DNA from: Adineta ricciae
Taxonomy: Eukaryota > Rotifera > Eurotatoria > Adinetida > Adinetidae
Direction: 5' to 3'
DNA length: 64,000 bases
NCBI GenBank assembly: GCA_905250025.1
Contig: CAJNOJ010000114.1
Coordinates: 62,001-126,000, forward strand
In this document: one piece after another, positions 22,670 through 34,034 of the stretch
Numbering within the stretch: position 1 is the stretch's first letter
Layout of the letters: each line of letters starts with the position of its first letter
Notes under the pieces: model-generated
Seen by the model: only the letters and a program-made list of their open reading frames with translations
Databases searched by the model: none
What the model was told of the DNA's origin: nothing
Position numbers and translations under genes: made by a program

Positions 22670-24418
22670 CTAACGCTTATTGCTTTTCGTGGGTCGCAAG
22701 GCAGTTTCGAAATGTGAATATTTCCTACAGTGATAATACTCACGTCCATATCTAGTGAGAAAGCAATTGAAAGTTAGAAAGATTTTTCGTTCTTCTAGTT
22801 CGGTTCCCAAGTTTGATTTACATGTTGGAGGCATTTTAAAACGTAGATCTTGAAGGTAACGCATGTTTTGTAAAATGTAAATAATCTTTCCTATTTTGAT
22901 ATCATAGTTAATCGTAAGGTGTCGACAACGGTGGATAAATGGTAGGATTTGTCTCAGTTCCCTATTACTTAGATCACTACGATTAAATCGTAAGTCTAAT
23001 GAATGAATTTGTCTTCCGAAGGAATTACGTAGGTTTCGATCCGTCCACGCTGAAGTTATTCCACGAAGAAGATTTTTTTCGATCTTCAGCTCGCATAAAT
23101 TTGGAGCACAGTCGAACAAATGAATAAACATTTTCGACCATACTCGTACGTTCGTATCGATTTCTAAACTGCGCAGATTCCGTAAAACATATGACCATTG
23201 ATTGAAGTTTATATAATACTTTAGTTTCAGCTCTTCAAGATTCATTTGGCAGAAGTTTTCGTGAAATGGTATCAAATCGTTAATAATCAGTTTCTTTACA
23301 TTCGAATATCTGACTTTATAAACACTCTTGTCTTTGTCATTGGGTAATGTAGTAACGTATTCATCAAAATATTTTGTATTGATCGTCATTTGGTCAAGAT
23401 CGCATGGCAATGTATAAAGAATTATATTTGCTTCATTATGCTTAACGTGTTTCTTGTAATGACAACGAATGAACCAATTGTTTTCTATGGTGTAAAATGG
23501 GGTCGAATAGGAATCGATTATGTGTTGAATTTCATTGTTGGCATTCAATGAGTACGAATATGTAAAGTGAAAGTAAAACTTGAAATGCTTGAGCAAAGGA
23601 AGTGAAGATGAAATGATGCTTTCCCAGACATCACCGTCAAGATGTTCGCGTGTCATTTGCATTTGATAGATCTCGAGAGTTTCTAATTGAGATAAAGTTT
23701 TCAAAGAATTCGCGAACTCGTGAAGATAGTACATGGACTTGAAAGTGACTTTCAATTTTTTCAACTTTGTGGGCCACATCCTATTATCAACGAAATATCC
23801 TCGACCAGTCACACGAACTTCCAAGCTCTCAAGTTGAGAGATACTCTAAAATATGAAAATATTTCCTGATTGATAATGATAAAACTTGACTGATCTTACG
23901 TGCAGGTGATCTGCTAGTGTGTCATAATGTTGAAGAATAACAAGATGTTTCAATTTCGGTAAGTTCAAAGCAGCTAGTTGTGAACTTTCCCGAGAGTTGA
24001 CGGTCAACGTTACAATATTCTCAAGAATGGGTGCAAGCTTCAATATAACGCACTCATAAGTGTAGTCAGTGCTCACCAAAGACAATGATTTTAGATGAGT
24101 GAAATCTTTGAACGAAGAATACTTCTCGATGAAATATTCGATTTGTCCTGGTGTATTCTTATCGTTGACAAGTTGTAGTGCTGTCCATTGTCGTGTGTTG
24201 TGATATCGAAAAACATAATCGAACTGCGTTTTCTCAATCGATTTGAAGTCGAATGTTGTGCAATAATCGAGTATTAAACATTGGAAACGATAATTCAGGG
24301 ATGAAAATGCAAGAAAAGCATGAGCACCGTTAACATAAGAAAAGATTTGACGAAAGATTTCGTTTGGTAAATCTTCTAGTAATAAAGTCGATGATCGTTT
24401 CTTCTTTGCCTCTTCCAT
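22670..24418 (-). CDS. F-box protein with a leucine-rich C-terminal region
   Basis: Two exons: 23900-24418 (173 codons, from ATG 24418) and 22670-23845. The intron 23846-23899 is 54 bp (GTAAGA...TTTTAG), phase 0; total 564 aa. Residues about 12-50 (LLLEDLPNEIFRQIFSYVNG) are an F-box, the Skp1-binding part of SCF ubiquitin ligases. The rest has loose leucine-rich repeats (LESLEV, LKKLKVTF, LETLEIYQ, LRSLEIDT, IHSLDLRF) that would bind a target. A partial second copy is at 33143-34034. The target is unknown. Confidence 0.75.
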
Positions 24419-24691
24419 ATTAAGAACACCACTGCGCGATTTTATTCTTTTCACCACGTGTTTCAAATGTCGTCACTCCGCTTCTCGAGAAACATTTATG
24501 TGTAGTCATTCTATTCGTTATCCGTGGAAAAGGAGAACAAGTGATTGCACAATGCTTCTTCAATACTAAAAACAGACATTTCATGTACAGGAATAAAATA
24601 CTTGTTTTGCTTTTATTCAGAATAAATGTGAGTGAAAGTGTAAATGAAAATGCATTTGTAGTTATTTTCTTTCCATAAAATATAGAAAATG

Positions 24692-26123
24692 TCATTTATA
24701 TAAGAGAACAGAGACATTATTTGAACCGGAGTTAGCGGTGACTATATCGAGCTTTCCATCGTAGTTCACATCACTGACGAACAGTGAATGTGGATCATTG
24801 CCAACTGAATAAGTAACTTGACTTTCAAATGAGCCTGTGCCAGTGTTGAGAAGCACTCCAACGTTATTGGAACCGGAGTTAGCAACAATGATGTCAATAT
24901 TTTGATCTTTATTTATATCAACTGCCACCACGAAATATGGTAGAGAGCCAACTGCATAAGTTACTTGAGAAAGAAATGAACCACTACCAGTATTGAAAAG
25001 AATACTGGTAGTATTCGAATTATAATTGGCAGTGATAATATCTGGGTGATTATCATGATTGAGATCTGCTATTGCAACTGAATACGGAGTCTGACCAACT
25101 GGATAGTTTACTTGTGACAAAAATGATCCACTACCTGAATTGATGAGCACGCTGATATTGTTTGCACCACTATTGGCAGCAACGAGGTCGATTTTACCAT
25201 CGCCGTTGAGATCTGCAGCTGCTATTGATCGTGGTGTTGCACTAACAGAGTAGCTTGTTTTATTCGGAAATGATCCATTTCCAGCGTTGAGAAAAACCGA
25301 CACCGTATATGAGCCAAAGTTAGCAGCAGCTATATCAGGCTGACTATCATTGTTAAAATCTGCTACGACAACAGAATACGGAGATGTGCCACTTGTATAG
25401 TTTGTTGGAGGAAGAAACGTACCGTTGCCTGCATTCAGCAAAATGTTTATGTAACCGGTGTTTTGAATCGCAGCGATGATATCAGGTCTATTGTCGCCAT
25501 TGATATCTCGAACGACTATTCCGAATGGATAAACTCCGATATAATACTCGACTTGATGAGCAAATGTGCCATTACCATAGTTAAGAAGCACACCAATTGA
25601 ATTCGAATTATAGTTACCAACAATGATATCCGACTTATTGTCGTTATTAGTATCGGTAACGAATACCGGAATGGGAAAGTAGCCAACGGAATACGTCGCC
25701 GCAACTTCAAACATACTGTATGAATCTAAAAACAGATCAAATTCAATGCTAACCTTCGTCAGAGTGTATTGACTGAATATACTAACGTGATCTTGTTCGT
25801 GTGTCAGGTATGACTAGCATAGCAGTTGTTTGCGCTTGAGGAAACATAAGGGTGACATTACTGGACGTATTAGAGAATAGTTTACAGGCAGAAGTTGACT
25901 GTTGGAAAGTTGCCGCGCGACACTGCTCATTACTTAAGCAGATGAATTGACAATCACGAATATCGGATACGGACATAGTAGCAAATGGTAAACAAGTTGT
26001 ATTAACACATTGGAATTGATAACCGTCCATAATCGACATTTGAAGTGATCGTGTGTCTTGTGCGATGGATTGTGCGACGAATATGCACATGAATAACATG
26101 ACAGAGGATCTCGAGTACAACAT
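24692..26123 (-). CDS. Secreted PAN-like plus seven FG-GAP repeat protein, copy 1
   Basis: Exon 1 is 25787-26123 (ATG 26123). A 61-bp intron 25726-25786 (GTTAGT...TTTTAG) joins it in phase 1 to exon 2, 24692-25725; total 456 aa. A signal peptide is visible (VMLFMCIFVAQSIAQ, about residues 8-22). A PAN/apple-like module follows (CVNTTCLPF, CQFICLSNEQCRAATF, ACKLFSN). Then seven FG-GAP/VCBS repeats with D-x-N-x-D loops (DTNNDNKSDI, DFNNDSQPDI, DLNGDGKIDL and others) make one likely seven-bladed propeller. It is probably an extracellular adhesion or recognition protein. A second copy, nearly the same, is at 34309-35740. Confidence 0.85.
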
Positions 26124-26490
26124 AACTGTGTCGGTTTCAAATTAAAATGAACAATGAAATGTAAAACACTACCTTGGTATTTTATATTCTTGTTTCTTTC
26201 ATTACTCTAATGGAACACAAATCAATTCAATTTCATTGTTTTGTTATGCCCTGTGATAGATATGACGTCGTTTCCTTTATGAAACTGGAGTTTGCTGTCA
26301 ATTAAGAGATGTATAGTTCATTCGAATGACGTAGTTTTGACTTATTTCTCAAAAAGTAAGAATTCATCGCAATCAATTCGATGAAATGTGCGGAGGAGAA
26401 TCAACTCTACTTTTGTTGTTGGCTCTGAGCACATAAGGCGAAAACATACATCACGTTTATTACATAAATAGAAATCCGGCGATAATATCT

Positions 26491-26585
26491 TGACGTCACA
26501 CCTAAATATACGTATAATTGTTTACCATTTTTTCATTGACGTTAATATCCAATCGACTGACGTAAGTAATAAAAATATATAAATA
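26491..26585 (+). promoter_or_regulatory. CRE-type core promoter of an 82-aa gene (A1)
   Basis: A perfect TGACGTCA lies at 26491-26498. Two TGACGT half-sites at 26537 and 26558 are 21 bp apart, followed by a TATA-like TATATAAATA at 26576-26585, about 60 bp before the ATG. The same order recurs before the other copies of this gene family. bZIP (CREB/ATF) binding is inferred. Confidence 0.6.
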
Positions 26586-26646
26586 CCGATCGTTGTTTCT
26601 GTGAAACATATATAACAAAGAATCGTTGAACTCATCACACATCAAC

Positions 26647-26952
26647 ATGTCCTCCTACTATCATCGTGAAGAAAGAAGACAAAGCTGGTCGTCAAATACT
26701 GGTATGTAATTACTCACAAGTGCATAACCATGTAATCGTTGTCTTCTCTCTCCTCTAGCTGCACCTGCTATGAACATGACAAGTCGAGTCACCATTCCAG
26801 TTCGCATGTCTCCATCACCAAATCTGTTGAGTCCAAACATCTATGCAGGACCTATGCTTGGGAATGATGTTGGAAATGGTTTGAAGTATTCATATAGTGA
26901 ACGAACATATACTCTTCCAAGCTATGTCAGTTACTATGAAACCATTGGTTAG
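26647..26952 (+). CDS. 82-aa protein of an unidentified short gene family (A1)
   Basis: Two exons: 26647-26701 (MSSYYHREERRQSWSSNT) and 26759-26952. The intron 26702-26758 is 57 bp (GTATGT...CTCTAG), phase 1. The product has no signal peptide and no membrane helix. It has a basic Tyr/Arg-rich N-terminus, a Pro/Met/Ser middle (SPSPNLLSPNIYAGP) and a Tyr-rich C-terminus (YSERTYTLPSYVSYYETIG). Seven complete or partial relatives lie at 32840, 36269, 37535, 40403, 40543, 42846 and 55035. I recognise no known family. The low-complexity, tyrosine-rich composition suggests a structural or scaffold role, but this is a guess. Confidence 0.75.
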
Positions 26953-27248
26953 ATCAATTATGACAAGATTTCGAAATACATATATCTGACTGCACCTTTT
27001 CTTGTATCTAACATGTGTATTTTTTCTCCGAATAAAAGTCAAAATCGATTTGAAACTGCAGTTCTTGTGCGAAACATGAATTTTGTGGGTAGCTTAAATT
27101 GTTGATGAGGATTCACATAGTTTTATTGAATCAATAAAACGTATTATTTATTATCAGATAAACAGAATAGAATTAGACATCTGAATAGACTGTTCGAATT
27201 ATTCGCATACTCCATCGACTCGGTTCATGTTTTATTTAAGTTCAATGT

Positions 27249-28526
27249 TTATTGCTCGATGATTGGCACGATTCGATGACGTTTTGTTCGCCATTTTCGG
27301 ATACAAAACGCAAAGAACTGCACCAATCGTGGCACTATCAACTTCAGAGCTGTGGTCAAACCACCGATTAATCCAATGACTACTGTGATGATATAAATAA
27401 TCGTGCTCTTCGTTTCGATGGTATAAGCACATTTTGTTGGCATGCATTCACTATAATAATTCTCAAACATCGGTGACGGAGTCCATTGCTCGACCATTAA
27501 TTGATTCATAAGATTTTCTATTGTGGAGTTTACAAAGGAGCGAACTAACAATGACTTGTCAAGAGTGATTAAGTTCAGCGGTGCCCACGGAGATATATAG
27601 AAAAGTAACTGAGTTAGACAAATTTGGTCATAAAAGCATCGAAGATCGGATTGAAGTAGTGATTCAATGATATAACATCCGATATAGAACCCCGGAACAG
27701 TGAAGAATACTGTACCACTAGGAAACTTCATAAATGTGGATGGATCAGTCCATTTAGCGGAAGTATAACAGTTACCATTCCCGTATGATTCTGCAGCACC
27801 AGCTCCCGTGTCTATTGCCATAAAAAGAAGATAATTTGGTATTCCAGCAGATAATAATGCGTTAGCTTGCGTCGTACCTCGTATTGTAGAAACTAATAAA
27901 AGAAAGTCATTAGTCATCGTTGATATAAATTGAGATATGAATGCTTCAACTTGCGATTCGAATACAATTCTGGACACAACAGATGCGGTAACATACTGTG
28001 TTGAATAGAATTCAGTTAAACGATTGCTAATAGTCTCATTGACTAACTGACAAATTCCGATCAAAGCTTGAAATGCGAATGTGCCTGATGATCGAAAGTC
28101 ACGGCTATACAAGCCACCCGTTTGATTCGATGCATCAAGGTAATCGGTCCAAACTTTTGTGACATAGACACTACTACACACTTCATGAAAAACATATGCA
28201 ACATGAAGAATTTTGTCATAAGCAATCGATACTTGTGTGCATGGGCATGATAATGCTTGTGAATACTTTGAGTATAGTTCATCATATTTTGTGACTGTAG
28301 GTGAATCGATAGTGATCGTTTGTGTGATGTTGATCAATGAAGTGTACAAGATAAGAATGGTTAACGCCGATAGCAAGAGAAAGATAAATACTCTTGTTGA
28401 AATCCGTTGATTGTGAAGTTGATGTTCATCGACAGATGGTGGGATTGAAGGAAATAAATTAAAGGTCACGATAAAATCCTTTAATTTCCGCCACAATTCA
28501 CGACTTTTTTCATTGATATTTGTCAC
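27249..28526 (-). CDS. Two-pass membrane protein with cysteine-rich ectodomain, member 1
   Basis: Open frame of 425 codons. Its left limit is a splice acceptor (CCCTTTTTTAG just upstream of 28526), so a short 5' exon with the true ATG is missing. About 45 cytosolic residues (LFPSIPPSVDEHQL) precede TM1 (VFIFLLLSALTILILYTSLI). An ectodomain of about 310 residues with conserved cysteines follows (CPCTQVS, VCSSVYV, GCYIIESLLQSDLRCFYDQ, ECMPTKC). TM2 is IIYIITVVIGLIGGLTTALKL, with a basic tail. I know this as an expanded bdelloid family of unknown function. Two paralogues follow at 28589 and 30115 and a cut copy lies at 36890. Confidence 0.75.
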   Translation of the reverse strand: MTNINEKSRELWRKLKDFIVTFNLFPSIPPSVDEHQLHNQRISTRVFIFLLLSALTILILYTSLINITQTITIDSPTVTKYDELYSKYSQALSCPCTQVSIAYDKILHVAYVFHEVCSSVYVTKVWTDYLDASNQTGGLYSRDFRSSGTFAFQALIGICQLVNETISNRLTEFYSTQYVTASVVSRIVFESQVEAFISQFISTMTNDFLLLVSTIRGTTQANALLSAGIPNYLLFMAIDTGAGAAESYGNGNCYTSAKWTDPSTFMKFPSGTVFFTVPGFYIGCYIIESLLQSDLRCFYDQICLTQLLFYISPWAPLNLITLDKSLLVRSFVNSTIENLMNQLMVEQWTPSPMFENYYSECMPTKCAYTIETKSTIIYIITVVIGLIGGLTTALKLIVPRLVQFFAFCIRKWRTKRHRIVPIIEQ

Positions 28527-28588
28527 TAAAAAAGGGCCAATAAAAGGAAGACTGATACAGTATAAATAGAGAGACTATTTCTCTCTAG

Positions 28589-29857
28589 TCATGTTGATAT
28601 TGTCTTACCATTCTGTGGCCGTTCTGGTATCTCCTTGTATCTAAAAAACATCACTAATCGTGGCGTAATCAGTCTCAATGCTGTGATCAAACCGCCAATT
28701 AAGCCAATGATGATTGTGATAATGCCAATAACACTGTTCTTCGTTTTATAAATGTAAACACACTGATACGGCTGACATTCATGGTAATACTTCTCATATA
28801 CAATCAACGGTGTCCATTGTTCAACCATTAGATGACCAAGTAATTCGGCAATTGATGAATTAGAAGAAAAATTACTTGGCAACGATTTGTCAAGAGCTGT
28901 TATATTGATTGGTGGCATTAATCTCAGATAAGATTGTAATTGATTTATACAAGTTTGATCATAAAAGCATCGGAGATCAGATTGAAGCAATGCCTCAATG
29001 ATGTAGCATCCTGATTTGATACCAGGCATACGGAAAAAGATGGTGCTGGTAGGAGGATCAACAATTCCACACCAAGCACTACATCTGGCCGAAGAGCTGC
29101 AAGTACAATTGTAGGTTATATAAGCCCAACTAAGAAAGTAGTAGTCTGTCCGTTGTACCAGGAAATAGTTAGTAAGTTGACCAGACACCAAACTGTTAGC
29201 TTGAGTGGTAAAGCGTATTGCAGAATATGATAAAAGAAAATCATTGATCATTGTCGAGATAAATTGAGTAGTTAATGATTTCATTTGAGAGTTAAATACT
29301 TCTTTTGATATGACAGATGCTGTGACATATTGTGTTGAATAAAATTCCATCAAACGATTGGCTATCACCTGACTCGCTGAGTTACAGAAGCCACGCAAAC
29401 CTTGAAAGATAAACGTACCTAATGCTCGAAAGTCAATGAAAGTGACATTAAGTCTTCCAGAATATGGAGCAAGATATTCGATCCAGGATTGCGAAATCAA
29501 GGCACTGCTGCACAGTTGATGAAATGTATAATTCAACTGAACAAATGCACCATAATTATTTGAAATTTTTGTGCATGGACATATGAGTCTTTGTGAATAG
29601 ATTGAGTATAGTTCACCGTATTCTGTCATTGTAGGTGAGCTGACAATATCAGTCTGTGTAATGTCAATCAGTGAAGTATATAAGATGAGAATAGTTAATG
29701 ATATTAACAAGAGAATGATAAAGAATCTGGTTGTTATTCGCTCTTCGTAAAGACGTTGTTCATCGACAGATGGTGGAATCGAAGGAAATAAGTTGAATGA
29801 ACAAAGGTGATGCTTGTATGTTTGAAGTATACTCGATTTTTGTACTGAGTCTGACAC
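28589..29857 (-). CDS. Two-pass membrane protein, member 2
   Basis: About 422 codons with the same plan as its neighbours: FNLFPSIPPSVDEQRL, TM1 FFIILLLISLTILILYTSLI, ectodomain cysteines (CPCTKIS, GCYIIEALLQSDLRCFYDQ, ECQPYQC) and TM2 VIGIITIIIGLIGGLITALRL. The frame begins at an acceptor (TTTATTTAG just before 29857), so the first exon is missing. Possible extra splicing near the 3' end (AATGGTAAGA) would change the last few residues. It is clearly diverged from member 1, so this is an older tandem duplication. Confidence 0.75.
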   Translation of the reverse strand: MSDSVQKSSILQTYKHHLCSFNLFPSIPPSVDEQRLYEERITTRFFIILLLISLTILILYTSLIDITQTDIVSSPTMTEYGELYSIYSQRLICPCTKISNNYGAFVQLNYTFHQLCSSALISQSWIEYLAPYSGRLNVTFIDFRALGTFIFQGLRGFCNSASQVIANRLMEFYSTQYVTASVISKEVFNSQMKSLTTQFISTMINDFLLSYSAIRFTTQANSLVSGQLTNYFLVQRTDYYFLSWAYITYNCTCSSSARCSAWCGIVDPPTSTIFFRMPGIKSGCYIIEALLQSDLRCFYDQTCINQLQSYLRLMPPINITALDKSLPSNFSSNSSIAELLGHLMVEQWTPLIVYEKYYHECQPYQCVYIYKTKNSVIGIITIIIGLIGGLITALRLITPRLVMFFRYKEIPERPQNGKTIST

Positions 29858-30114
29858 TTCTAAATAAAAGGTAACACATTAAAATGTTTTTAACTGAATT
29901 TGGTTGGCTCGATTATTAATGTATTATCAAATCTTGTGACAAAATAGAACGTTCTGCATGAATACCAAACAACATTCTATTCTACGATTATATGTAGAAA
30001 ACCGTCAGTAAATGTAGCTCCTGATATTTAACAGCTTTTTACTTAGTGAAAAAAGCACTTCATCAAAGTGGATTAACAAGAGTTTGTATAAGTGACTGCT
30101 AGATACTCATACCT

Positions 30115-31377
30115 TCAAATATGGTGTATCTTACCGGATTCTCGCTTGGTCGGCTTCTTTCTTCTTATAAACTGAACTAATCGTGGTACGACCAATTTAA
30201 ATACCTTGATTAAGCCACCAACAAGTCCAATCATTGTTGTAACAATATAAATAACGCTATTCTTTGCCTCGACAGTATACAAGCACTTTTCTGGTCTACA
30301 TTCGTTGTAGTAGCTCTCAAACATCAGCGACGGTGTCCATTTTTCGACCATCAGTTGATTGAGAAGATCTTCAATCGTCGAGTTAACGTTGGAGTTTATT
30401 AGTAGTGAACTGTTAAGAATTGTTGCATCTAGCAGTGTGAACAGGGATAGATGAAATCGTAATAGATCTAAACAAATTTGATCATAAAAGCATCGAAAGT
30501 CCGACTGAAGTAATGATTCGATGATATAACATCCGATATAAAAGCCCGGAACAGTGAACAACACTGTATTAGTGTTAATATTAATAATTCTCGATGGACT
30601 CGTGCATCGAGCTGAACTGTAACACATACAGTTTCCATATGAATTTGAAACTGGGAATACTCGCACGTTGGACTGGATCAGTTCATAATTTGTAAATTGA
30701 CCAGAGAACAAACCGTTCGCTTGAGTAGTATCACGTATTACAGAAAGCGATAACAGAAAGTCATTAGTCATCGTTGATATAAATTGAGATACGAATGCTT
30801 TAGTTTGAGATTCAAATACATTTCTGGACACAACAGATGCGGTAACATACTGTGTTGAATAGAATTCACTTAAACGATTGCTAACAGTTTCATTGACTAA
30901 CTGACAAATTCCGCTCAAAGCTTGAAATGAAGCTATGCTTGTCGCTCGAAAGTCTCCGCTAGTTAAATTAAAAAATTCGGTAAATTGAGAAAGATAATCA
31001 ATCCAAGCTTGTGTGACATAGACACTACTACACACTTCATGAAACACATATGCAACATGAAGAATTTTGTCATAACCAATCGATACTTGTGTGCATGGAC
31101 ATGATAATGCTTGTGAATACTTTGAGTATAGATCATCATATTTTGTGACTGTAGGTAAATCGATAGTGATCGTTTGTGTGATGTTGATCAATGAAGTGTA
31201 CAAGATAAGAATAGTTAACGACGATAACAAGAGAAAGATAAATACTCTTGTTGAAATCCGTTGATTGTGAAGTTGATGTTCATCGACAGATGGTGGGACT
31301 GAAGGAAATAAGTTGAGATTTAGCAATGAGCGTTTTGTTTTCTGTAATAATTCGACAATGTATGGACGCATGTTCAT
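30115..31377 (-). CDS. Two-pass membrane protein, member 3
   Basis: About 420 codons. It is closer to member 1 than to member 2 in the N-terminal half (SVDEHQLHNQRISTRVFIFL and CPCTQVSIGYDKILHV) and diverged in the middle (CMCYSSARC). TM2 is VIYIVTTMIGLVGGLIKVFKL. The frame starts beside an acceptor (CTTTTTCCAG near 31384), so an upstream exon is expected. The three genes form a same-direction array, typical of expansion by unequal exchange. No biochemical role is known to me. Confidence 0.75.
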   Translation of the reverse strand: MNMRPYIVELLQKTKRSLLNLNLFPSVPPSVDEHQLHNQRISTRVFIFLLLSSLTILILYTSLINITQTITIDLPTVTKYDDLYSKYSQALSCPCTQVSIGYDKILHVAYVFHEVCSSVYVTQAWIDYLSQFTEFFNLTSGDFRATSIASFQALSGICQLVNETVSNRLSEFYSTQYVTASVVSRNVFESQTKAFVSQFISTMTNDFLLSLSVIRDTTQANGLFSGQFTNYELIQSNVRVFPVSNSYGNCMCYSSARCTSPSRIININTNTVLFTVPGFYIGCYIIESLLQSDFRCFYDQICLDLLRFHLSLFTLLDATILNSSLLINSNVNSTIEDLLNQLMVEKWTPSLMFESYYNECRPEKCLYTVEAKNSVIYIVTTMIGLVGGLIKVFKLVVPRLVQFIRRKKPTKRESGKIHHI

Positions 31378-32663
31378 ATAACTGGAAAAAGAAATAGAAA
31401 TGATATGGTGAATTTCTCATTGGAAGTATATCTACTTGAAATATTATTACCTCAAGTAAGTCTTTTTCTTGCAAATTAAAACAAAAAAGAAATTAGTTTT
31501 TCTTTTTCTGGGAGGAAAATGCACATTCTCATTCGCACAATTACGTCTTTATGGAAATGACGATTGTGAAAAGTTATGGTGATCTCGAAAAATTCGATGA
31601 AAAAGGAGGCATATAATTACAAGTAAATGGAATGTTAGATTTTTGTCAATCAAATACATAATACACTGGACGTTAGCAGTTGCTATCAGAAAATGAAATG
31701 GTTATCATTGATTTGCTGCAGGGTGATATCCTCATATGCAACGTACTTTGAACTAACAAAGAAGAACATATCCAGCTGTTTGTGATCATGCTTACATTGA
31801 CGCTTCTCAATTGTTATTTATGTTTAAGATCATTTTCTGCAATCTCAATGTTCATAATTGACTGCATTCTAATTATCCTATTGTATCCGACTTTTCCTCT
31901 TGCTATATTAAATACTTATTATGTCGCGTGGCATTTATCAGACAGATTTCCGTATGGAGTAGCTTTTCCTTTGGATGACGCTGTCAAATATTTCCGTTCT
32001 CGTGAACTTTCGTTCTCGACATATCGACTTGATCATAATGGTATCGTTTTGTGTCCTCGAAATTGGCAGATTGCATGAAACACACATCAAAGAGCTGTTT
32101 GAGTGCTGCCAAAGATAATTTTGAGCAAACACGATTAAACCCATGATTTTCATAAAAGAGTACGATTGTCGAGAGAAGTTCAACGTAACGACTGTAACCA
32201 GGAAATAATGAACGTATACACTGTCCCGATATTACGAGAGAAAGAAATTTATCCAGTACAGGATTTCGTACATGTCGACAATTCATCTAGAATGTTAATT
32301 CCGTCATTGAAATTGACATATAGGCGGATTCTTTTATGACCATATAATTCTCCTTTATACTATAAACTCATGAATGCAATGTCACTGTCAAACTATCTCT
32401 ATGATCTACCACAGTTTGTCCGAAGATTAAATAGATTCATGACATATGGTGAAGGCACAATAAGATACTTTTACTCGTATTTATCAAATATTCAAATATC
32501 TTTCTACAAGACTCTTCATCTCACAACGTCGACCAAACAACAATCCGTATAATATTGCATAGATCAATAAGATGGTTTATTTAGTATGACACTCTTTTAC
32601 ATTGGGTACAAAACAATTTTTTTTCTTTCTCGTACATAAGTAGATGCGCACTTCGATCATATC
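31378..32663. other. Long spacer with overlapping unassigned frames
   Basis: Frames of about 100 codons overlap on opposite strands: plus 31782-32078, minus 31984-32286 and minus 31938-32183. None shows a motif; at most one can be real. The DNA may hold a decayed gene. Confidence 0.3.
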
Positions 32664-32770
32664 TTCACGTCACATATACATCTAAATATAAACACTTTTG
32701 CGCATGTTTTTTTCTTTTTCTCTCTATGACGTGAATATTCAACATGACGTCAATGTAAAAGCCATATAAA
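32664..32770 (+). promoter_or_regulatory. CRE-type core promoter of an 82-aa gene (A2)
   Basis: TCACGTCA at about 32664, TGACGT at 32727, perfect TGACGTCA at 32745-32752 and TATAAA at 32765-32770. The spacing of the two proximal sites is 18 bp here and not 21. Confidence 0.5.
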
Positions 32771-32839
32771 TCTGCACACTCTCCTGTTTTGGCGTTACCA
32801 ATCGATCGCAAAGAATCGTTGAACTCATCACACATCACC

Positions 32840-33141
32840 ATGTCCTCCTATTATCATCATGAAGAAAGAAGACAAAGCTGGTCGTCAAATACTGGTATGT
32901 AATCACTCACAAGTGCATATAACCGTGTAATCATTGTCTTCTATCTCCTCTAGCTGCACCTGCTATGAACATGACAAGTCGAGTCACCATTCCAGTTCGC
33001 ATGTCTCCATCACCAAATCTGTTGAGTCCAAACATCTATGCAGGACCTGTGCTTGGGAATGATGTTGGAAATGGTTTGAAGTATTCGTACAGTGAACGAA
33101 CATATACTCTTCCAAGCTATGTCAGTTACTATGAAACCATT
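32840..33141 (+). CDS. Short-family gene A2, cut by an N join
   Basis: Exon 1 is 32840-32894, intron 32895-32953 (59 bp) and exon 2 32954-33141. It encodes the same protein as A1 with His for Arg near residue 7 and Val for Met before LGNDVG. The sequence stops at ETI, with the final Gly and stop lost at the N join. The join then switches into the middle of an F-box gene on the other strand. Confidence 0.75.
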
Positions 33142-33142
33142 N
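33142..33142. other. Assembly join (single N)
   Basis: Left flank is the end of short-family exon 2. Right flank is the interior of F-box exon 2, homologous to about 23530. Neither gene is complete at the join. Confidence 0.9.
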
Positions 33143-34034
33143 GAATTTCATTGTTGGCATTCAATGAGTACGAATATGTAACGTGAAAGTAAACCTTGAA
33201 ATGCTTGAGCAAAGGAAGTGAAGATGAAATGATGCTTTCCCAGACATCACCGTCAAGATGTTCGTGTGTCATTTGCATTTGATAGATCTCGAGAGTTTCT
33301 AATTGAGATAAAGTTTTCAAAGAATTCGCGAACTCGTGAAGATGGTACATGAACTTAGAAGTGACTTTCAATTTTTTTAACTTTGTAGGCCACATGCTAT
33401 TATCAACGAAATAGTCTCGATAAGTCATACGAACTTCCAAGCTCTCAAGTTGAGAGATACTCTAAAATATGGAAATATTTCGTGATTGATAATGACAAAA
33501 CTTGACTGATCTTACGTGCAGATGACCTGATAGCGTGCCATAGTGTTGAATGATAATCAGATGTTTCAATTTCGGTAAGTCCAAAGCAGCCAGTTGTGAA
33601 ATTTCCCAAGAGTTGGTCGTCAACGATACAATATTCTCAAGAATGGGTGCAAGCTTCGATATAGCATATTCATAAGCGTAGTCCGTCCTCACCAGAGATA
33701 ATGATTTTAGATGAGTGAAATCTTTGAACGAAGAATACTTCTCGATGAAATATTCGATTTGTCCCGGTGTATTCTTATCGTTGACAAGTTGTAGTGTTGT
33801 CCATTGCCGTGTGTTGTGATATCGGAAAACATAATCGAACTGAGTTTTCTCAATTGATTTGAAGTCAAATGTTGTGCAATAATCGAGTATTAAACATTGG
33901 AAACGGTAATTCAGGGATGAAAATGCAAGAAAAGCATGAACACCGTTAACATAAGAAAAAATTTGACGAAAGATTTCGTTCGGTAAATCTTCTAGTAATA
34001 AAGTCGATGATTGTTTCTTCTTTGTCTCTTCCAT
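33143..34034 (-). CDS. F-box/leucine-rich protein, copy 2, 3' part missing
   Basis: Exon 1 is 33516-34034 (ATG 34034), intron 33462-33515 (54 bp) and exon 2 33143-33461, cut at the N join. It is a close copy of the gene at 22670-24418 with scattered substitutions (METKKK for MEEAKKK-type changes, ISQLAALDLPKLKHLIII). The reading frame is intact as far as it goes. About 285 codons of the leucine-rich region are absent because of the join, not because of a stop. Confidence 0.75.

Larger units (their letters stand above)
22670..28526. repeat. Duplicated block 1 (partner 33143-37533)
   Basis: F-box, PAN/FG-GAP, short gene and membrane-protein gene recur in the same order and strand at 33143-37533, including the intergenic DNA. 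The partner is cut at both ends by N joins. Confidence 0.85.

Noticed and set aside
24420..24695. 91-codon minus frame between the F-box and FG-GAP genes
   Set aside because: Low-complexity Phe/Ser/Thr content, and the matching DNA at 34079-34294 is open on the other strand instead; probably spacer.
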